Assembly: GCA_016302095.1 (NCBI GenBank)
Contig: JAEDOE010000028.1
Coordinates: 1 to 9,363 of the forward strand
Source: Anaerovibrio sp.
GTDB taxonomy: Bacteria > Bacillota > Negativicutes > Selenomonadales > Selenomonadaceae
Direction: 5' to 3'
Length of the DNA stretch: 9,363 nt
The notes below the pieces were generated by a model. It was given only the letters and a program-made list of their open reading frames with translations. It was not told the origin of the DNA and did not search any database. Shown here piece after piece: positions 6,405-9,363 of this stretch; the first letter of the stretch is position 1; each line of letters begins with the position of its first letter. The position numbers and the translations under genes are program-made.

Positions 6405-7217
6405 TTAGTAGCTCAGGCCCGGATCAAAGAAGCCAATCAGCACGCCTGCAAAGGCAATGATAACCAGAAGCCCCATAACGGCTGTAGGGGAAATGTTCTT
6501 CTTGGTCATCAGCCACCAGCAGAAGAATACCGTGGCCGCGGAAAGCATCTTAGGGAAAATGCCATCCAGCGTTGCCTGCAGCATGCCACCGCCCGGGAGA
6601 GGCAGGGCAGTAGTTATGTTAATCCAGGAAGCGGCTACGGCACCAATAACCACGGTACCAACCATCAGGATGGAGTCACGCACGGCCTGTGCCTGCTCGC
6701 CAACCAGAATTTCAACGGCTTTGCCGCCCAGAGAATAACCCTTGTCAAAAGCAAATCTCATGCCGAACCACATCAGGAGGTTCCACACTACGATATAGAA
6801 GATAGCACCCAGCGGGCTGCCATCTGCTGAAAGCCCCAGGCCGATACCCAGCAGAATAGGAATCAGGGTACCTACAATCAGGGAATCGCCGATACCGGCC
6901 AGAGGCCCCATCAGACCTGCACGAATACCGTTGATAGCGTCACCATCAATAGGCTGGCCATTTGCCTTGGCTTCCTCCATACCGGCAGTCATGCCAACTA
7001 CCAGGGAGCCAATCTGCGGCTCCGTGTTGAAGAAGGCGGTATATGTCTGCAAGGCCTTCTTCTGATCCTCTTTCTTGTCATACAGCTCCTCCACTACCGG
7101 CAGCATGGCGCACAAATAGCCGAAGGTCTGCATGTGCTCCTGGGAGAAGCAGGTCAGATTGCCATAGAACCAGGAGAGATATGATTTATTCAGTGTCTTC
7201 TTGCTAAGTTTTTTCAT
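6405..7217 (-). CDS. PTS mannose/fructose/sorbose-family IID component
   Basis: 270 residues, normal for EIID. IID is one of the two membrane subunits that form the sugar channel of mannose-family PTS permeases together with IIC. Family motifs are clear: an N-terminal amphipathic start with SYLSWFYGNLTCFSQEHMQ, FFNTEPQIGSLVVGMTAGMEE at about 67-87, and the hallmark GLMGPLAGIGDSL, followed by hydrophobic segments to the C-terminus (GFFDPGLSY). The ATG is two bases after the IIC stop. Its ribosome site AGGAGG lies in the last codons of IIC, so the two are translationally coupled. The sugar cannot be assigned from sequence; mannose, glucose, fructose, sorbose and amino sugars are all carried by members of this family. 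Confidence 0.95.
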   Translation of the reverse strand: MKKLSKKTLNKSYLSWFYGNLTCFSQEHMQTFGYLCAMLPVVEELYDKKEDQKKALQTYTAFFNTEPQIGSLVVGMTAGMEEAKANGQPIDGDAINGIRAGLMGPLAGIGDSLIVGTLIPILLGIGLGLSADGSPLGAIFYIVVWNLLMWFGMRFAFDKGYSLGGKAVEILVGEQAQAVRDSILMVGTVVIGAVAASWINITTALPLPGGGMLQATLDGIFPKMLSAATVFFCWWLMTKKNISPTAVMGLLVIIAFAGVLIGFFDPGLSY

Positions 7218-7219
7218 GC

Positions 7220-8065
7220 TCAGATATCCTCCTCATCATCGTCATCTGCACTAGCTGCACCAGCCGCCGGCTTGCGGTTCAGGCTCATCATTACCTTGTA
7301 ATTGATTACGGCAAAGAAAGAGCCTACGATAGCAGCTGCAATCAGGTTCAGGCCCAGGCAGGCAGCCAGGGTAAAGCCAAAGAGGAAGGTCAGGAAATCC
7401 AGTGCCTTCTTAACAACCTGCTTCAGCAGGATGGCAACGCCGACTGCAGGAAGCAGGGAACCAACGGTGAACAGAGTCTTCATGGCAATGCCGTCCATTG
7501 GCATATAAGCCTTCATCAAATCAACCATGTCAGCACCGGCCATGGTAATCAGTACAGTAGGAATAAAGGAGCAAATCAGGTGGGAAATCCAAGGCAGGCC
7601 CATATCTACCAGATACAGCTTCTTGAATTCACCGGCCTCAACAGCCTTCCAGCCGATATGCTGCCAGATCAGGTTCATGGTAGCTGTACCATAGAAAAGT
7701 ACTGTACCAAGAGTACCAACGGCAGCACCCAGGGCAGCTGCCATGGACTGTGCCTGAGAGGTGGAAGGATCCAGCCCCAGGGACTGCACAGCACAGATGG
7801 CCAGCGGAATACCGATATAGGATACTGCACGCACATCGGCAGATACCGTGCCGCCCGGCGTTACCAGAGCGATGTAAATAACCTGAATTGCAGCACCAAT
7901 AATAATACCGGAACGAATATCACCCAATATAAGACCTACTACCAGACCTGCTACCAGCGGACGGCCCAGGGTGTAGTTACCAAAGGTGGTACCACCCAGG
8001 CCCGGCATGCTTGACAAGCAGGCACACAAGCCCAGCAGTATGGCTTGAAACAAACTTATTTCCAT
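7220..8065 (-). CDS. PTS mannose/fructose/sorbose-family IIC component
   Basis: 281 residues, with multiple hydrophobic helices throughout. Typical EIIC features are the start MEISLFQAILLGLCACL, then GRPLVAGLVVGLILGD, GIIIGAAIQVIYIALVTPGG and GTVSADVRAVSYIGIPLAI. It pairs with IID in the inner membrane to translocate the sugar. The C-terminus is an acidic run (SADDDDEEDI) that is not part of the conserved fold. Its GAG-GAG codons provide the ribosome site for IID. The ribosome site of IIC itself is weak (GAGAG around 8075), and a strong hairpin at 8109-8141 lies in the 89-base gap after IIB. An intact frame and normal length leave little doubt about the family. Confidence 0.95.
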   Translation of the reverse strand: MEISLFQAILLGLCACLSSMPGLGGTTFGNYTLGRPLVAGLVVGLILGDIRSGIIIGAAIQVIYIALVTPGGTVSADVRAVSYIGIPLAICAVQSLGLDPSTSQAQSMAAALGAAVGTLGTVLFYGTATMNLIWQHIGWKAVEAGEFKKLYLVDMGLPWISHLICSFIPTVLITMAGADMVDLMKAYMPMDGIAMKTLFTVGSLLPAVGVAILLKQVVKKALDFLTFLFGFTLAACLGLNLIAAAIVGSFFAVINYKVMMSLNRKPAAGAASADDDDEEDI

Positions 8066-8108
8066 TTGCTTTCACTCTCTTTCCCAAAACACTCTTCTGT
8101 CAATATCA

Positions 8109-8141
8109 GCCCACGGCTCAGCTAACGCCTCCGCCATGGGC
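8109..8141 (-). other. Strong intercistronic hairpin between PTS IIB and IIC
   Basis: In the minus-strand transcript, GCCCAUGGC (8141-8133) pairs with GCCGUGGGC (8117-8109) over nine positions including one G-U wobble, with a 15-base loop. No U run follows, so it is unlikely to terminate transcription. The loop begins with GGAGGC, a ribosome-site-like sequence. Such hairpins often mark mRNA processing or protect 3' ends; here it may set the IIB:IIC ratio. Confidence 0.5.
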
Positions 8142-8154
8142 AAAATCACGCTTA

Positions 8155-8652
8155 TCAGTTGAAGCCGAACTGGCCGCGGAACTTCTTCCAGTTGCCAATC
8201 GCCGCTTCCTTAATCAGGGCAAATTCCACCTCATAGCCCTTCTGCATAATGGCCTCCAGGGCCTCTGCCTCCTCCTGGGTAATGGACTGGTTATTGCCCA
8301 GCTTGACAGCATCAGGACGGTCATTACAAGGCCCGATAATTACGGTCTTCACCTTGTCCGGCACAAAATTCTGATCCACCAGGATTTTCTTCATATCAAT
8401 CGGATTCTTGGTAATCAGGAAATACCTGGTATCGCTTTCAATAACCTTCTGGCACTTCTTCTGCCAGTCCTCCATGGTCCACACGAAGGTCTTCTTGCCG
8501 GAAGCACTCTTGTAGGCTGCCTTTAATACAGAATTGTTGGCTGCGGCATCATTAACTGCCACAATACCGTCACACGGATACTCCAATGCCCAGCGGGTGC
8601 AGGTCTGGCCATGAATCATACGGTCATCCACACGCACAAATGTTATTGACAT
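8155..8652 (-). CDS. PTS mannose/fructose/sorbose-family IIB component
   Basis: 165 residues, the usual length of a stand-alone EIIB of this family. This cytoplasmic protein takes phosphate from IIA and passes it to the sugar bound by IIC/IID. The N-terminus VRVDDRMIHGQ carries the phospho-acceptor H14 in the canonical (D/R)xRxIHGQ context. ITKNPIDMKKIL, IIGPCNDRPDAVKLG and a C-terminal KEAAIGNWKKF helix also fit the family. It starts 60 bases after the IIA stop with a GGGGGA ribosome site. It is followed by the long IIB-IIC gap with a stable hairpin. The active site appears intact. Confidence 0.95.
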   Translation of the reverse strand: MSITFVRVDDRMIHGQTCTRWALEYPCDGIVAVNDAAANNSVLKAAYKSASGKKTFVWTMEDWQKKCQKVIESDTRYFLITKNPIDMKKILVDQNFVPDKVKTVIIGPCNDRPDAVKLGNNQSITQEEAEALEAIMQKGYEVEFALIKEAAIGNWKKFRGQFGFN

Positions 8653-8712
8653 AATAAATCCCCCATCTTTCTAAGCTTCATAGATTAACAGCTTGTCGCC
8701 ATAACCGGACTC

Positions 8713-9141
8713 TTACAGGTCCTCATCCTCGTCCTCATCGGCAGGTATTACGAATTCCTCCACACCGTTGCAGGCCTCCCCTGATAAGGTTTCTGCCAGC
8801 AGATCCAGTTCCACATCCGGCCCCGCCAGAACGGCTGTCAGAGCCATAGGCAGATTCATGCCTGCCAGGGCTACCGTATTGGTCAGCAGTCCCATTTCAG
8901 CCACTACCTTCATGGCTGTAGTCAGCGGTGAGCCACCCATCAGGTCAGCCAGCACTACCAGTCTGTCATCAGCAGTGACCCCCTGCAGCAGCCCCTTTAC
9001 CTCTGCTGCCAGAGCATCAGCACTGCTGCCGTCATGCAGCCCGGCAGACATCACCCACTCATTATCCCCGGCAATCATCTTAACCGCCGTATGCAGTCCC
9101 GGTGCCATCTCGCCATGGCTGACTAAAAGCACATAATACAT
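8713..9141 (-). CDS. PTS mannose/fructose/sorbose-family IIA component
   Basis: 142 residues, a single IIA domain rather than a IIAB fusion. It accepts phosphate from HPr and hands it to IIB in the cytoplasm. The phospho-acceptor is H9 in LLVSHGEMAPG. The conserved ADLMGGSPLT (D66, matching the proton-acceptor Asp of ManX IIA) and the NLPMALT segment (97-102) are present. The C-terminus ends in an alternating acidic tail (DEDEDEDL, 135-142) outside the conserved fold. The start has an excellent AGGAGGAGGGG site (9157-9147). It is the first gene of the IIA-IIB-IIC-IID operon; the presumed control region lies immediately upstream at 9142-9363. Confidence 0.95.
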   Translation of the reverse strand: MYYVLLVSHGEMAPGLHTAVKMIAGDNEWVMSAGLHDGSSADALAAEVKGLLQGVTADDRLVVLADLMGGSPLTTAMKVVAEMGLLTNTVALAGMNLPMALTAVLAGPDVELDLLAETLSGEACNGVEEFVIPADEDEDEDL

Positions 9142-9185
9142 ATTGTCCCCTCCTCCTGTGCTAATATGCTTTTATGTGTACCTCA

Positions 9186-9215
9186 TTTACAATTATTATT
9201 TTAGCGTTTTTTCAA
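9186..9215 (-). promoter_or_regulatory. Candidate promoter of the PTS operon
   Basis: On the minus strand, TTGAAA (9215-9210, five of six) lies 18 bases from TGTAAA (9191-9186, four of six). An alternative -10, TAAAAT (9203-9198), has no good -35, and its -35 region would fall on the TACAGCTGTA palindrome, as might be seen with an activator. No sigma-54 -24/-12 element (GG-N10-GC) in a suitable form was found, although many mannose-family PTS operons of Firmicutes use one. Low confidence in the exact elements. Confidence 0.3.
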
Positions 9216-9220
9216 TTAAA

Positions 9221-9230
9221 TACAGCTGTA
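9221..9230. promoter_or_regulatory. Perfect 10-bp palindrome TACAGCTGTA
   Basis: TACAGCTGTA is self-complementary without spacer and lies in the AT-rich region 80-89 bases upstream of the IIA start, just upstream of the candidate promoter. Its position suits an operator. A 10-bp palindrome can arise by chance, so this is suggestive only. Confidence 0.3.
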
Positions 9231-9258
9231 ATATGTCACATTTTGGCGCAAAAAAAAT

Positions 9259-9285
9259 ATGACATCTGTCACATGACAGTGTCAT
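9259..9285. promoter_or_regulatory. Nested palindromes of TGTCA/TGACA half-sites upstream of the PTS operon
   Basis: Four alternating half-sites occur in 25 bases: TGACA 9260, TGTCA 9267, TGACA 9274 and TGTCA 9280. The inner pair is CTGTCA-CA-TGACAG (9266-9279). An outer ATGACA...TGTCAT (9259-9264, 9280-9285) has almost the same centre. A fifth half-site, TGTCACA, lies at 9234-9240. The arrangement looks like multiple binding sites for a dimeric regulator; the half-sites loosely recall the TGTGA/TGACA class used by Crp-Fnr proteins, but no factor can be named. Confidence 0.5.
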
Positions 9286-9363
9286 AAGCTACATATTTCA
9301 GTTTGTCTTAGTGCTTGATCGTTACTTTGGCGATATATGTGAGTTTTATTGATTAGTGCAGGG

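Noticed and set aside
4988..6460. A 490-codon open frame on the plus strand, antisense to the kinase and longer than it
   Set aside because: It mirrors the kinase, whose motifs are complete on the other strand. The translation is rich in His and Gln with no recognisable domain, as expected from the complement of a CTG/CAG-rich gene. Its extension past the kinase start crosses the hairpin region and has no supporting ribosome site.
9204..9216. Catabolite-responsive element (CcpA site) around GAAAAAACGCTAAAA on the minus strand
   Set aside because: Only the left half and centre resemble the consensus; the right half-site is missing and the left half is two bases too long.
9142..9363. Sigma-54 (-24/-12) promoter for the PTS operon, expected by analogy with LevR-regulated systems
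   Set aside because: No TGGCAC-N5-TTGC-like element is present on the minus strand. TTTGGCGCAAAA at 9242-9253 lacks the spacing and sequence.
1..9363. CRISPR arrays, insertion sequences, tRNA or rRNA genes
   Set aside because: No regularly spaced repeats, transposase-like frames, terminal inverted repeats with target duplications, or tRNA/rRNA-like segments were seen. Gene order and codon use look like ordinary chromosomal DNA.

Overview
The window is about 50% G+C with strong GGAGG-type ribosome sites. Its gene families (mannose-family PTS, LiaS/NarL-type two-component system, Cof-type HAD phosphatase, sugar-binding proteins) point to a carbohydrate-fermenting Firmicute. The G+C content and CTG/GGC/CAG-rich codon use would suit a member of the Negativicutes such as a Selenomonas or Mitsuokella relative. 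That placement is inference; no rRNA or marker search was possible.

Layout, left to right. (1) 1-792, minus: 5' part of prmA (ribosomal protein L11 methyltransferase), cut by the left edge. It has a good sigma-A-type promoter and a short leader that contains a terminator-like hairpin. (2) 954-3256, plus: two adjacent genes for solute-binding proteins of different classes, a ribose-type Peripla_BP_4 protein and a family-1 extracellular solute-binding protein. Both have an N-terminal membrane anchor without a lipobox, and no ABC permease or ATPase gene is present. (3) 3275-9141, minus: seven genes in one direction. In transcription order they are PTS IIA, IIB, IIC, IID, a sensor histidine kinase, its NarL/LuxR-type response regulator and a Cof-type HAD phosphatase. 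(4) 9142-9363: gene-free upstream region holding a dense cluster of TGTCA/TGACA half-sites and other palindromes, probably the control region of the PTS operon.

How the genes may work together. The four PTS proteins form a complete mannose/fructose/sorbose-family permease that imports and phosphorylates a sugar, and both expected phospho-histidines are present. The kinase/regulator pair lies directly downstream of the PTS genes. The HAD phosphatase follows and may dephosphorylate a sugar phosphate. The binding-protein pair converges on this operon from the left. A reasonable but unproven reading is a sugar uptake and sensing locus in which anchored binding proteins report an external sugar.

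No complete new system can be demonstrated from sequence alone. The best leads are the kinase's linker coiled coil (Asn at four successive core 'a' positions, built from a 21-bp tandem repeat), the permease-less binding-protein pair, the nested palindromes upstream of the PTS, and the attenuator-like prmA leader.
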